Shown here: positions 45,795 to 56,669 of the stretch, piece after piece
Position numbering within the stretch: position 1 is the first letter of the stretch
Layout of the letters: the number at the start of each line of letters is the position of its first letter
Source: Escarpia spicata
Lineage: Eukaryota > Annelida > Polychaeta > Sabellida > Siboglinidae
Assembly: GCA_963995525.1 (NCBI GenBank)
Contig: OZ023217.1
Span: 3,460,783 to 3,524,782 of the forward strand
Direction: 5' to 3'
Length of the DNA: 64,000 bases
The notes under the pieces: generated by a model
Database searches by the model: none
What the model saw: only the letters and a program-made list of their open reading frames with translations
What the model was told of the DNA's origin: nothing
Program-made: the position numbers and the translations under genes

Positions 45795-46030
45795 GCAACA
45801 TGCCATGCTTCTGAACATTATATAACACCGAGAAAGCAACATTATATAACACTGAGAAAGCAACATTATATAACACTGAGAAAGCAACATTATATAACAC
45901 TGAGAAAGCAACATTATATAACACTGAGAAAGCAACATTGTACAACACCAAGAAAGCAACATTATACAACACTGAGAAAGCAACATTGTACAACACCAAG
46001 AAAGCAACATTATATAACACTGAGAAAGAA
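45795..46030. repeat. 24-bp minisatellite, about 10 units
   Basis: Units follow GAAAGCAACATTATATAACA then CTGA. Toward the right, CACTGAGAAAG and CACCAAGAAAG types alternate, giving a 48-bp dimer. Confidence 0.93.
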
Positions 46031-47244
46031 AGTGCTGGCCACGTCACACCACGAGATATTGCACCACCTCTGCCCTGAAGCTAGACAAAGCTTGTCAACA
46101 ATGCTAGTGTCAACGGAATCGCCCCTCTCCCCCAGGCCAGGTCAACATCCTTGCTGTATGACATTGCCCTAACATGCAGGTTATCACAGCCACTGACCTG
46201 TGGGTGAACTACTGCCCCAATGACCCAGGTCGTTCAGTGCACTGCCACAAGTACCCCCAAGACATGTGTACACTTAAAACACATGTTCCCCAAGGCACAT
46301 GTACACCCACTGACATATGTACACCCAGGGCAACTTGGCACTGTAGACCCTCAATGGAACCCACTCCGGGCATTCACACAACTCTACACTTATCAATGAC
46401 ATCTACATTCCTCTGGCTCGTTGTTTAGGGAATAATACATGGTTTGTTGATGTCACAAGAGTGTTCTCTGGCTGATAACACTACCGTGATATCAACAGAT
46501 CATGTATTAGTTGTTACATCAGCAAATTAACATTTGAATGTATATTTTCGCTTCTTACCTTTGTAAACAAGTTTAATGTAATGGGTAAGGCCTGAATCCA
46601 TGTTTGACGAAGTTTACATAGCTTTGAACAGTTGCTTACAACATTATGTATGATTTTCTTCGATTTATTTTGTATTTCAGATACTAAATTGTTTACATGG
46701 AATATAAATAAAATAAAAGATTATTGTATAAATATTATATGGGCCATTCTCGCAGAGTGTATATTTGGCACACTAAATTTAAACTCTACAGAAAAAAACA
46801 ACACCAGGGACATGGAACTCGGCCCCGGCTCCGTATTTCTTTCAACAGCAGTGGTGGGATCTTGTTTCTGTGGCATGTCTTTTACAGCTACTGACTGCCA
46901 GAACAACAGGCAGACAAATTATCTAACAAAAAGGGGTCAGACCACTATAATTAACTTTCCACTGACGGCAACCTTAAAAAGCATTTTGTACATTGTACAA
47001 CAGTTTCTCAAAATAAATGTTATTATTCTTTAGTCTGGTTCTAACTTGAACTAACATTTCCATTTTCCACTTAATTTTTATTTTTATTACACTTTATTTT
47101 GTATTTTTGTCAAAGCTCTTATGCTATCTTATGCTTATGCCAGAAACATTATTTTATAGAACTATTCAAAACAGTCACATAACTCCAAATAACTACCTTT
47201 GCTACATCACCAATTGGTAGACTATAGGCCAATGGTCTAATGCT
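46031..47244. other. Unique DNA, no gene supported
   Basis: Open frames at 46174-46428 and 46632-47033 have no recognisable domain. The second contains TTTGTATTTCAG at 46669-46680, which resembles a splice acceptor, but no exon can be supported. Confidence 0.45.
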
Positions 47245-47334
47245 AAGCACACAACAGCCGACTAACACTGACAGGGGTGGCCAGTCGGCGTAAACAGCAG
47301 TCGGGTCTAAACGCCAATTAATTCAGCCACTGCC
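47245..47334. mobile_element. MITE-end-like sequence next to the 38-bp array
   Basis: CTAAGCACACAACAGCCGAC then TAACACTGACAGG resembles the arms of the short MITE at 50075-50160 (GCACACACCAGCCGACTA). It leads directly into the 38-bp array, whose unit also starts GCACACACACCTACTGACT. Confidence 0.45.
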
Positions 47335-47682
47335 AGCACACACACCTACTGACTCGACCTGACCCGACCGTCAGCACACACACCTACTGACTCGACCTGA
47401 CCCGACCGTCTGAACACACACCTACTGACTCGACCTGACCCGACCGTCAGCACACACACCTACTGACTCGACCTGACCCGACCGTCAGCACACACACCTA
47501 CTGACTCGACCTGACCCGACCATCAGCACACACACCTACTGACTCGACCTGACCTGACCGTCAGCACACACACCTACTGACTCGACCTGACCCGACCATC
47601 AGCACACACACCTACTGACTCGACCTGACCCGACCGTCAGCACACACCTACTGACTCGACCTGACCCGACCGTCAGCGCTCA
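47335..47682. repeat. 38-bp minisatellite, about 9 units
   Basis: Near-perfect units read CAGCACACACACCTACTGAC then TCGACCTGACCCGACCGT, with CCGT/CCAT variants and a two-base-shorter CACACAC in the last unit. It is CpG-rich, with four CpGs per unit counting the junction. See the neighbouring MITE-like sequence for a possible origin. Confidence 0.95.
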
Positions 47683-47844
47683 GCATGATCCTTGTGGGAA
47701 ATAAATCCTCTATAAATGCGCGTGTTTGCCCCTTTGAGGCTTTGGTGTTTACTCAAGAATTTATACCAGAGAATGGCACTTTTGTCCAAGAAAGTTGTGA
47801 TAATTTTGGGTCTGGCTGTGGAAGCAGTTGCCATAATGTGATGT

Positions 47845-47882
47845 CGTTGCCGCCGCCGCCGCTGCTGCCGCCGTCGTCATCG
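47845..47882. repeat. GCC-trinucleotide-rich tract
   Basis: GCCGCCGCCGCCGCTGCTGC followed by CGCCGTCGTCATCG, an impure GCC/GTC triplet run inside a 92-codon open frame without a known domain. Confidence 0.8.
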
Positions 47883-47885
47883 ACT

Positions 47886-50074
47886 ACACACAACATCATG
47901 GAATGTGTGGATGCGTCAACACATATCAGCCTGAGAATTGCAAGTCGTACAAAAATTTCCTAAGGATGCCACCTCACTTGTTTGATTCGCTGAAGTCACA
48001 ACAGTCCTGCGTCACATGATCGCCGTAAATACATAACAGACGGGCTATGAAAATACAAATTTCACGCTAATTACAGTATATGGAATGGGGAACGTTGCCA
48101 ATGACTACGGATTTAACAATGTGTTTCGATACACATACAATAAACACATGAAACATTTGTAAAAAAGTAGACCAAAACGGCTATCAGGAAAACAAAACTT
48201 GTTACATAGTCAGAACCTCGCTGTCAGCCTTCATGATGGTATGGCTTGAGCATTTAGCAAATTCTCCAGCAAAGAAACGCATAGCGTCAAGCTATGTTTT
48301 ATATCTGTACAAAGAACCTTATATTTAACCAGTCCAGTTAACAGTATGTTGAAGCCTTAATCAGTCGCACCCAATGAATTCATCAAAACTGTTTTTCACC
48401 GCTAGCACCACTTTGCAAATTTTTAATGCTTATACATGTGCCCGATAGCGGCGCCACCAGCAGTAGCGTTTTTCACAAGACAAGATGCGGGGTTCAATCC
48501 AGGCTGCGCCCTTGCACCACTGAAGCTATATTTTAACAAATGACCCACCAAAATTTCATCAGTACGCCTGAAGGGCGCATAAATGTGGCATCTGGTGCAG
48601 ACAAATTCAGTTGACGCGATCTAAAAAATAAATCTACATTAACTGACTAGGAAATCCCTTAATTTATTCGATATTTTGTAGGTAACCGTAATTTGTGTGC
48701 AAGACAGCCAAGACTCAATAGCAAGTAATTATTATGTTGTCATTCTGGCCAATGATGTAGCCTACTGTGCTACCTAATGCTAATTCCACACAAATCCGCT
48801 AGGCGTACAATTATCCGTCAGAGCGGGCATGCTGTTTTTACCGAGTCATAAAATATCCGCCTGAACGTGAACGCTGTGTGTCCGCTAGAAAGAATCATGA
48901 AATGAAGTAAAATGCAAAAAATCACTCCTAGACATGTGGGGCAAAAGGCCACGCATACAACCGAAAAGTATTACATGTAAACATTGATTGGAAATTTAAA
49001 CTATTACCGATAATAGTATACCAATAATGAAATGCGCTACCAAGCGGAATCAGACGGCACTTTTTAAATGAAATTTAACTTTGCTGTCTTTGTGTAGCAT
49101 AGGCCCGCACCCCAAACATCCATAAAAATTGGCTATACGGAGGTTTGAAGATGCCTAAATGAGGCAAGCTATCTAGATTCAGTCACGCTCTGTTTTTAGA
49201 GTTTTTGATGTGACAAAGAAGTGACTTCCCCGATGAGTAGTTCCAGCGGTAAACAAATTCAAAAGTTATAAAATGTTTATTATTTATTTTCATAAAATCC
49301 CAAAACACAAACCGTAATAACTCATAAAGTCCAAAGTACCATTTTATGATATAAACATTTCTCAAAACATTCTCATTTCCGAATCCTGTGTATATATGAA
49401 GTAAATGAACGATAACATGTTGCATGAATTACAGTTAAAGGTGTGGTGTAGTTTCATTTATTCTTGTGACTACTTGAAATAAACAGTTTTGATCTTCCTT
49501 CCTTCCTTCCTTCCGTATAGTGATCACAGTCATTATTGATTATTCTATCACTGTATGGAGGATCTGTGTTGTTACATCAAGATGATCTCTGGCATTCTCA
49601 AAGCTGGTTTCCTGGCTTCCTACAGTGTCAGCAAAAAAAGTTGACACTTATTATAATATAATTTATTAACTATATATCCAGGGTTGGTGTTTACACATAT
49701 CATATCGTTGATGGTAAGTCAGTTGTAGAGACTGCCACTTCTGTTCAGGACATTCAGACAAACATGTTATTTAGCTGCAGCACCTTGAAGGGAAATCAGT
49801 ACAATACAAGAACTCCACATTAAGTCATTAGATGCAATGTTGAAAAAATGGCCCCCTTTTACAACCTACATGGGCCCTTGGCCCACTTGTCCAAGATCCT
49901 AGATTAAACCCTGAAGATGGCGATTCCTGTTGAAAAAATGAAAAATTGTGGCCCGAATTGGCTTGAAAACTCAAAAAAGACGCCAGGCTTATGTTGAGGC
50001 CTATCACATGATCGAGTTATGATTTCTTATTGGCCAAGTTATCGCCGACCGCCGTGTTATGACAAAAAACCTGC
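47886..50074. other. Unique DNA, no gene supported
   Basis: Includes GGGGTTCAATCC at about 48491-48502, a good pol III box B followed by AGGCTGCGCC. No acceptable box A or cloverleaf was found, so it is probably a SINE remnant. CpG content is somewhat higher between 48400 and 49200. No coding gene is recognisable. Confidence 0.45.
49494..49514. repeat. CTTC microsatellite
   Basis: Five CTTC units in a row. Confidence 0.95.
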
Positions 50075-50160
50075 ACACACCAGCCGACTACCGATTAGCA
50101 CTGACCACCAATTCAAAATGTGAATCAGCTAACACTGACTAGTCAGGTGGTGTGTGCCTA
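50075..50160. mobile_element. Short MITE-like inverted repeat
   Basis: The left end GCACACACCAGCCGACTA and right end TAGTCAGGTGGTGTGTGC are reverse complements with a few mismatches. The pairing continues inward (ATTCA..TGAAT) to a small loop. The target duplication is unclear. The ends resemble sequence at 47245 and the 38-bp array unit. Confidence 0.6.
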
Positions 50161-50737
50161 GCTTTAGAAAGCAAATGAACCTCAGAGGAGATCTAGATAC
50201 AGCTTTAAGAAACCCTAGTGAACGGCCTTCAAAGTTAGCAAATTATATATAAAGAGATGAAAGTATCCTGTGTACTGATACGTCGTGTGTGACACTTCAA
50301 CAAATGCATGACGTATCATTGTGTAAAACATCTCAACCAACATATGACACTTGTCACAGAGTTCCTTCTAACCATTGTTTCAAACCAGCAATCTGATGAC
50401 GTGAAACACATCAACGTCACACCGACACTTGACGATTCTTATTATTAGCTCAAAGATCCACACACTTATCAAATGCATTCAAACTCTGCTGCTCCATGTC
50501 CAAACCAAGAGGGTACAGTTTCATTATTGGCTGGTTCCTGCCAAGAGGAAGAAGCCAGAAATAACTTGCTGACAGAGTGGTCGTCAGTCAGCCTGCACCC
50601 TGAATTGTGACAAAGTGATGCTGGTCTATTTTAATCCTACAAAACCAGATAATGTGGCTGGTACTGCAGAAAATAAAGATTGCCTCATCTGACAGGAGGA
50701 GGGATATCTAGTGATGACAGTACACATGGTTCAAGCA
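50161..50737. other. Unique DNA, no gene seen
   Basis: Nothing supported. Confidence 0.5.
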
Positions 50738-51045
50738 CAGTGGCGCAGTGGCTAGAGCATCGGACTGTCAATCAAGAGAACCCGGGTTTGAATCCTGAGC
50801 TGCCGTGTCGAACATTGGGTCAGTTCGTTCGCTCTACATTGCTCCAGTTCACTCAGCTGTATGGATGAGTACCTGGCTAGAGAGAATAGTGGATATTTGT
50901 GTATGAAGTCGCACTGATTGCAGCGTGGCTGAATGCTTCCCAGAGATGGTGTTTGACTGAACAGATCTGCCAGGGAGTAAAGTATAAAGTGCTTTGTGCA
51001 GTTCTAAGGACTGGATACTGTGTTATATAAGAGCTTACCTTCACA
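50738..51045 (+). mobile_element. tRNA-derived SINE (family S1), plus copy
   Basis: Box A TGGCGCAGTGG lies at 50741-50751 and box B GGTTTGAATCC at about 50785-50795. The anticodon-arm region between them resembles a tRNA gene (GCTAGAGCATCGGACTGTCA), but the 3' acceptor half is not tRNA. The body ends near GGACTGGATACTGTGTTATA, as in the minus copy at 44.8-45.1 kb. A 62-codon open frame that runs across it is incidental. No clear target duplication was recognised. Confidence 0.85.
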
Positions 51046-52771
51046 TCTTTTACTTTTTAATAAACTTTGCCTGTGATATCTCCTTCAGTGCTAGTGTTGC
51101 GAATTGGTTACACTGTCATAATTGATCATCAATTTGGCCAAACCAATTGATGATCAATTGTATATTATAATGGTGTTTGATTACATAATTGGATGATGGG
51201 CATCCATTCGGAAAAAAGTTTGCTTGCTAGGTGGCAGCACTTGTGTGACACATCAGCAGTTGACATAAACATACAGCATAATTAATCGGTTGAAAATCTA
51301 CGCCATCTGTTTGTAAATTTAATCAAGTCAGGAAAATGATCAAACAGATGTGGCATGATGTAAAAACATTGAATGTGTTGTGTCATCCTGTAATGTGAGG
51401 TTTTTGAAACCCTGTAAGCGTGGTAGTTTTGAACAATGACATCTTCTTTATGAGATATATTTTGGTTATTTGATAATCATACCTATTTCAGACAAAACTG
51501 ATTTCTCCACAATCAAAATGATTATCAATCACACAGGATTGTGACCAATTAAATAATCGGATGCATGAACCAACCAATCATCAACAAAACTGACTAATCA
51601 GAGAACAGCTCTACAGTTGAAAGTGGTTCTTGTAATAACAAAAAAAAAACTAATAAGCCCTGTGAGGTTTCTAGAGATTCCTCTGAGTTACATTATCTGT
51701 GCTGTATGTCAAAAAAAATTATTCACCGATTCATACTTTACTCTCTCCACCTTTGTAGTCACTGGTGGATTCTTCAAAGTTGGCAGGAAAACCTCACTTC
51801 CGTGGGTATAACATTTCCCACAGCAGGTACAGGCCACAGTCTCACCAAGGTAGAGAGCTCATATAAAAAATCCATCATGAACAGTATCCATCGTTAAATT
51901 TAAGGAAGTATTTCAAAGTAGAAAAAGTGACCACCGTATCACCAGACACTATTTCTGTGACACACTGACAAAAGTGCCCCAATGTGTTGACCATTTTCAA
52001 AATACAAGATCACAGTTAAGGAGCACAAATCAATTTAAAAGAGGAACATCTGACTTATAAGAATGTTAGTGACACAAGGCCCTAGCATTCTACCAGTGCT
52101 GCTGCACTTCACTTGCACACCTGTAGATGTAGAGTAAGTGACACTCAACACACAGGTGTGTTACACTTCAGTATCCTTGCCAGCCAGGGGTGGTAGTTGA
52201 CTACATCACCCTTGGTGTTTATCCCATGCTATATACAGAAGTTCACCATTTGTTGTTCTCATCTTGTAGATTCCCACAATTCATGGAACCAACAGAACTC
52301 CACACAGCATGTCAAGGAAATAACTGTTGTTACTCATCTCATCAAAGAGCAAATGTAATAAATAACAAGCAATTAATCCAAAAACACTGAATCTTAAAGT
52401 AGTCTCATGACTGGTCAACAGGCCCAGATGACTGGTCAATAGACCCAGCAATATTTGCAGGTTTCAACGAGTCAATATATACCAGAGGGTACAAACAACA
52501 ATGTGGTCCGCCCAGTGGGTCATGAGGATGCACTCCATGGTAGAAGCCTGACATGAAGACTGGATCACTCAGGTGACATGTGCACTGTCTAGGTCTGCTG
52601 TAGAACTGTAGGCAGTTATCTGAAGTGACACAGTCTGGGCATGCTGAGTTGTGAGCGGTCTACTGCATCCACTGCAGATAGGCACAGACTGATGTCTACA
52701 TTATCTCACTCACAGTAACAACTACCGGAGGTACCAGGTACAGGTTCTTGTGCACTGACAACCTGCAGTTG
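51046..52771. other. Unique DNA with a palindrome cluster, no gene supported
   Basis: At 51115-51165 there is a hairpin of AATTGATCATCAATT and AATTGATGATCAATT. Related ATTGATNATCAAT words recur to about 51600. GACTGGTCAACAGGCCCAGAT is duplicated near 52412 and 52434. No coding domain is recognised. Confidence 0.45.
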
Positions 52772-52816
52772 TCTTCTCTCACTAAGTGTAGCTACCATAA
52801 AGTCAGTGTTCTCTAA
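52772..52816. repeat. Outlying unit of the 38-bp array
   Basis: CTTCTCTCACTAAGTGTAGC then TACCATAAAGTCAGTGTTCT matches, with changes, the unit of the 38-bp array that starts 0.9 kb further right. The 15-bp array lies between. Confidence 0.6.
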
Positions 52817-53095
52817 GGGCTTATCCAAAGACCGGTCTGCCCATCTTCAAGACTGGCAGATGACTGGCCAAGACTGGTAGTTATTACTGGGTGGAATTTA
52901 GGGGGAACCAGCCTGCCACTAGATCAACTAATAGTTCCAAGTCTATGGGCCCACAGAAATGACTATCATTGGCACAACTGGTTTTCAAACAAATCGAATG
53001 GATCAGTATTAATTAAATCACTATATCAAATGACACTGGTTGGTCATTGAAAATACTAAACTAACCAATAATGGTGGTGATTGACATGAATGGCT
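52817..53095. other. Unique spacer before the 15-bp array
   Basis: No gene is seen. Confidence 0.5.
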
Positions 53096-53690
53096 GCCAT
53101 GTAAGCCACTTCCACGCAAGCCACTTCCACGCAAGCCACTTCCACGCAAGCCACTTCCACGCAAGCCACTTCCACGCAAGCCACTTCCACGTAAGCCACT
53201 TCCACGCAAGCCACTTCCACGCAAGCCACTTCAATGTAAGCCACTTCCAAGCAAGCCACTTCCACGCAAGCCACTTCCACGTAAGCCACTTCCACGTAAG
53301 CCACTTCCACGTAAGCCACTTCCACGCAAGCCACTTCCACGTAAGCCACTTCCACGTAAGCCACTTCCACGTAAGCCACTTCCACGCAAGCCACTTCCAC
53401 GCAAGCCACTTCCACGCAAGCCACTTCCACGTAAGCCACTTCCACGTAAGCCACTTCCACGTAAGCCACTTCCACGTAAGCCACTTCCACGTAAGCCACT
53501 TCCACGTAAGCCACTTCCATGCAAGCCACTTCCACGTAAGCCACTTCCACGTAAGCCACTTCCACGCAAGCCACTTCCATGCAAGCCACTTCCATGCAAG
53601 CCATTTCCATGCAAGCCATTTCCACGCAAGCCACTTCCACGTAAGCCACTTCCATGCAAGCCACTTCCATGTAAGCCACTTCCATGCTAA
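53096..53690. repeat. 15-bp minisatellite, about 40 units
   Basis: Units follow AAGCCACTTCCACGC with GC/GT at the end and CG/TG before it. Because 15 is a multiple of 3 and the unit lacks stops, one plus frame (ASHFH repeats) and three minus frames are open for up to 212 codons. These include a GSGLR-repeat, a VEVAC-repeat and a WKWLA-repeat. Simultaneous openness on both strands means repetition, not coding. CG to TG (ATGC) variants cluster at the right edge (about 53510-53690). Confidence 0.96.
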
Positions 53691-53711
53691 ATGGTGCAAT
53701 TCCGATTAACT

Positions 53712-54510
53712 AACTCAAGAGTGTTCTCTCACTAAGCCATATGGCTACTGTAGTGTCAGTATTCTCTCACTAAACCGTGTGGCTACTGTAGTGTCAATGT
53801 TCTCTCACTAAACCATGTGGCTATTGTAGTGTCAGTGTTCTTTAACTAAGCCATGTGGCTTCTGTAGTGTCAGTGTTCTCTCACTAAGCCATGTGGCTAC
53901 TGTAGTGTCAGTGTTCTCTCACTAAACCGTGTGGCTACTGTAGTTTCAATGTTCTCTCACTAAACCATGTTTTTTTGTCAGTGTGTTCTTTAACTAAGCC
54001 ATGTGGCTACTGTAGTGTCAGTGTTCTCTCACTAAGCCATGTGGATACTGTAGTGTCAGTGTTCTCTCACTAAGCCATGTGGCTACTGTAGTGTCAGTGT
54101 TCTCTAACTAAGTCGTGTGGCTACTGTAGTGTCAGTGTTCTCTCACTAAGCCATGTGGCTACTGTAGTGTCAGTGTTCTCTCACTAAGCCATGTGGCTAC
54201 TGTAGTGTCAGTGTTCTCTAACTAAGCGGTGTGGCTACTGTAGTGTCAGTGTTCTCTCACTAAGCTATGTGGCTACTGTAGTGTCAGTGTTCTCTCACTA
54301 AGCTGTGTGGCTACTGTAGTGTCAGTGTTCTCTCACTAAGCGGTGTGGCTACTGTAGTGTCAGTGTTCTCTCACTAAGCCGTGTGGCTACTGTAGTGTCA
54401 GTGTTCTCTCACTAAGCTATGTGGTTACTGTAGTGTCAGTGTTCTCTCACTAAGCCATGTGGCTACTGTAGTGTCAGTGTTCTCTCACTAAACCATGTGG
54501 TTACTGTCGA
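53712..54510. repeat. 38-bp minisatellite, about 21 units
   Basis: Units follow CTCTCACTAAGCCATGTGGC then TACTGTAGTGTCAGTGTT. One unit near 53965 has lost its middle and carries a T-run. The CCATGTGG site is variable (CCGTG, CGGTG, CTATG, CTGTG). Confidence 0.95.
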
Positions 54511-54891
54511 CAAAGCTGACATGACTTTCATAAAAATTGCTGTATCGCGATAATGCAAATCTCTACACTTTGTACTGTAATTCAAGTGAATCTGTTATAT
54601 GCCTAGAAGTTGTAAGCTTAGTATTCCTAGCTACCTTCAACTGTTGAAGACCAAAGGTCTATGTCGGAGTGAGAAGTATGAATTAGAAGCACCTTCCAAA
54701 CCAACTGGAGCACAACCGATGTAATTGTAAAAGACCAGCAAACGTAGTTGATAAATCACCTGATTGTCAACTGTACAGTGCCCTGTATTACTGACCCTAA
54801 AACCTAGTCTAGGTTCATGTCCCAATGTTGGCCTCCTGCTGTGCCATACAGTGTGCTCCGATAGCAGTTCCTCTTATAACCAATTATCCAG
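54511..54891. other. Unique DNA, no gene seen
   Basis: Nothing recognisable before the retrotransposon fragment. Confidence 0.5.
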
Positions 54892-55770
54892 ATATATTCC
54901 AGGCAATGCATAGAGTGGTTGCAGTCTTACCATGTCAACCAAAAACAACGCGTTGTCCTTGAAGGCAAAACATCTGACTGGAAGCCACTGTTGTCTGGTG
55001 TACCACAAGGTTCACAAATTGGACCACTTCTGTTTATCTTGTATATTAACGATCTTACTAATCATGTTGATTCATGTGAAATGTCATTGTATACTGATGA
55101 CTCCAAATTGTTTAAAGAAATTACGTCGGTGACCGATTGTCAGTTGGTGCAGAAGGATCTGGACAGTGTATGTCTTTGGTGTGAGACATGGCACCTTAAA
55201 CTCAACATTTTGCAAAATGCTGCATAATATCATTCACTAACAAAAAGAAACGTATATCCTATGACTACATGAATTTAAGCCAGTCTCTGCCCAAGATCAC
55301 CGCTGTCAAAGATCCTATGTTTTTACACAAGTGTGTGCACTCCCAACTAGACTCGTCTTATCTGGTAGAGGCTATCCAATTTCACTGTCCTTTACGATCT
55401 CTACAAAACTACATCCCTTTTAGAGTTTCCAATAGCAGAATCAACATTAGAAAACACTGTGTTTTGAATAGATGTATGACTACTTTCTACACATTGTATT
55501 TAAGTGATCCAACTTGTGATATATATTCAGGAGCTGAACCATTTAGATCCTCAATTCACAGACATTTCTATGTATAACAGATGTTTGCCTGGTATATTTT
55601 ATGTTGATATTGTGTGGTTTTTATGTCCTTATTGTTCTTATTGTTTTTATTATTCTATTATTGTTTTATTATTTATATGTATTGTTTCAGTTATCAGTCC
55701 TGTTACTGGGTCCACTGGACCTGTTGGAAACTGAATCAATACAATACAATATATATCACATTTTTATGGT
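54892..55770 (+). pseudogene. Non-LTR retrotransposon fragment (reverse transcriptase and 3' end), broken
   Basis: The copy begins inside the reverse transcriptase: KQRVVLEG, LSGVPQGSQIGPLLFILYIND, then LYTDDSKLF, a YxDD-type catalytic block. Near 55212 the frame shifts, and the match continues as CCIISFTNKKKRISYDY. A large piece of the RT thumb/connector is then missing, and the C-terminal domain follows (LHKCVHSQLDSSYLVEAIQF to SSIHRHFYV, stop at 55577). The 3' UTR ends with an AATACAATACAAT-type tail near 55735-55755, the short-repeat tail usual for CR1/L2-like elements. It belongs to a different family from the copy at 23.3-25.1 kb. It is 5'-truncated, internally deleted and inactive. Confidence 0.85.
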
Positions 55771-56283
55771 TCAAAATATGTATTTTGACTTTAAAAATTC
55801 TGTACAAATTCGCATTACGTTTTTTATTCTGAAACCAGCCTAAAGAATTCCTATTCCAACTGAGTGTTGCCATCGACAGGGCTACTAAATATACATATGT
55901 ACCCCGGTACATAACACAAAATCTGCTGCATTTTGTCACAAACCTGCCTAGCATCAAACAAATCTGCTGTTTGACTGTTATAATCTTGCTGTTTGAACAA
56001 CATTTATTTTTATTTACAAGAAAACAAATATTTTATCGTGATTTCTACATTTGGGGCTAGACCCGAGGCACCCGAGGCTGAAATTCAGATACCGATTCCA
56101 GGATTGGAATTGGTCAACGTGAAAGTTGTGGAACTGGAATGGTTTTGGTGGTACCAGAATTGATGTAACATAGACCAACACATTGCTTGATAAAAAGTAA
56201 CACATAGTGGAACAGTGGAACAGTGGAACACTTGTTGTATACGGTGTGACATACTGTACCATACCATAACACTTTCTACAACT
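55771..56283. other. Unique DNA, no gene seen
   Basis: GTGGAACAGTGGAACAGTGG is a short triplication near 56208-56229. Nothing else. Confidence 0.5.
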
Positions 56284-56286
56284 TAA

Positions 56287-56666
56287 GGCCGTGTTCACAT
56301 CTAATTTTCAACTGAATTATGATGCGGATCAACTAATTCAGCTCTGTTCACATACACAAAGTCAGGCCGGATTAAAGTGCCAACCGAATTAGTGCACCAG
56401 GGGTCGTGGTGTGCAGGTAATAAATCATACTCTGCGCGAGACTACAGCCCTCTGCCACGCAGCAGCACCGCCATCACTGAATCAAAGCAAATGGAGTGTT
56501 CACATTGGCTTGTTCCGCATCCTAATTCAGTTAGCCGAATTCAAATTCACGGATTTTCTCGCATTAGAATTTGGCTAGCTTAATGCGGATCAAGAGTGTT
56601 CACACTGCGCTACCCGATTTGGGATCCGCATCCTAATGCGGATTAAAGTTGTATGCGAACACAGCC
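56287..56666. mobile_element. 380-bp PIF/Harbinger-like MITE
   Basis: The ends are inverted: GGCCGTGTTCACAT at the left and ATGCGAACACAGCC at the right. Both ends are directly flanked by TAA (56284-56286 and 56667-56669). A 3-bp TWA target duplication with GG..TGTTC-type ends is characteristic of PIF/Harbinger elements. Internally, words such as CCGCATCCTAATNCGG, GATGCGGATCAA, AGTGTTCACAYTG recur in both orientations, so the whole element can fold. There is no transposase; it would need one supplied from elsewhere. Confidence 0.82.
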
Positions 56667-56669
56667 TAA

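Noticed and set aside
46632..47033. A 133-codon exon after a splice-acceptor-like TTTGTATTTCAG
   Set aside because: No recognisable domain, very AT-rich codons, and no matching donor or neighbouring exon found.
48425..48540. A functional tRNA gene
   Set aside because: A good box B is present at about 48491, but there is no matching box A and no cloverleaf by eye; probably a SINE remnant.
50738..50810. A functional tRNA gene
   Set aside because: Both boxes are present, but the acceptor stem does not close and the same sequence continues into a shared SINE body.
51070..51612. A complete hAT transposon
   Set aside because: End motifs are suggestive, but the candidate 8-bp flanks do not match and no transposase is present; kept only as a low-interest finding.
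53056..53709. Repeat proteins with WKWLA, VEVAC, GSGLR or ASHFH units
   Set aside because: Four frames are open at once because of a 15-bp stop-free unit.
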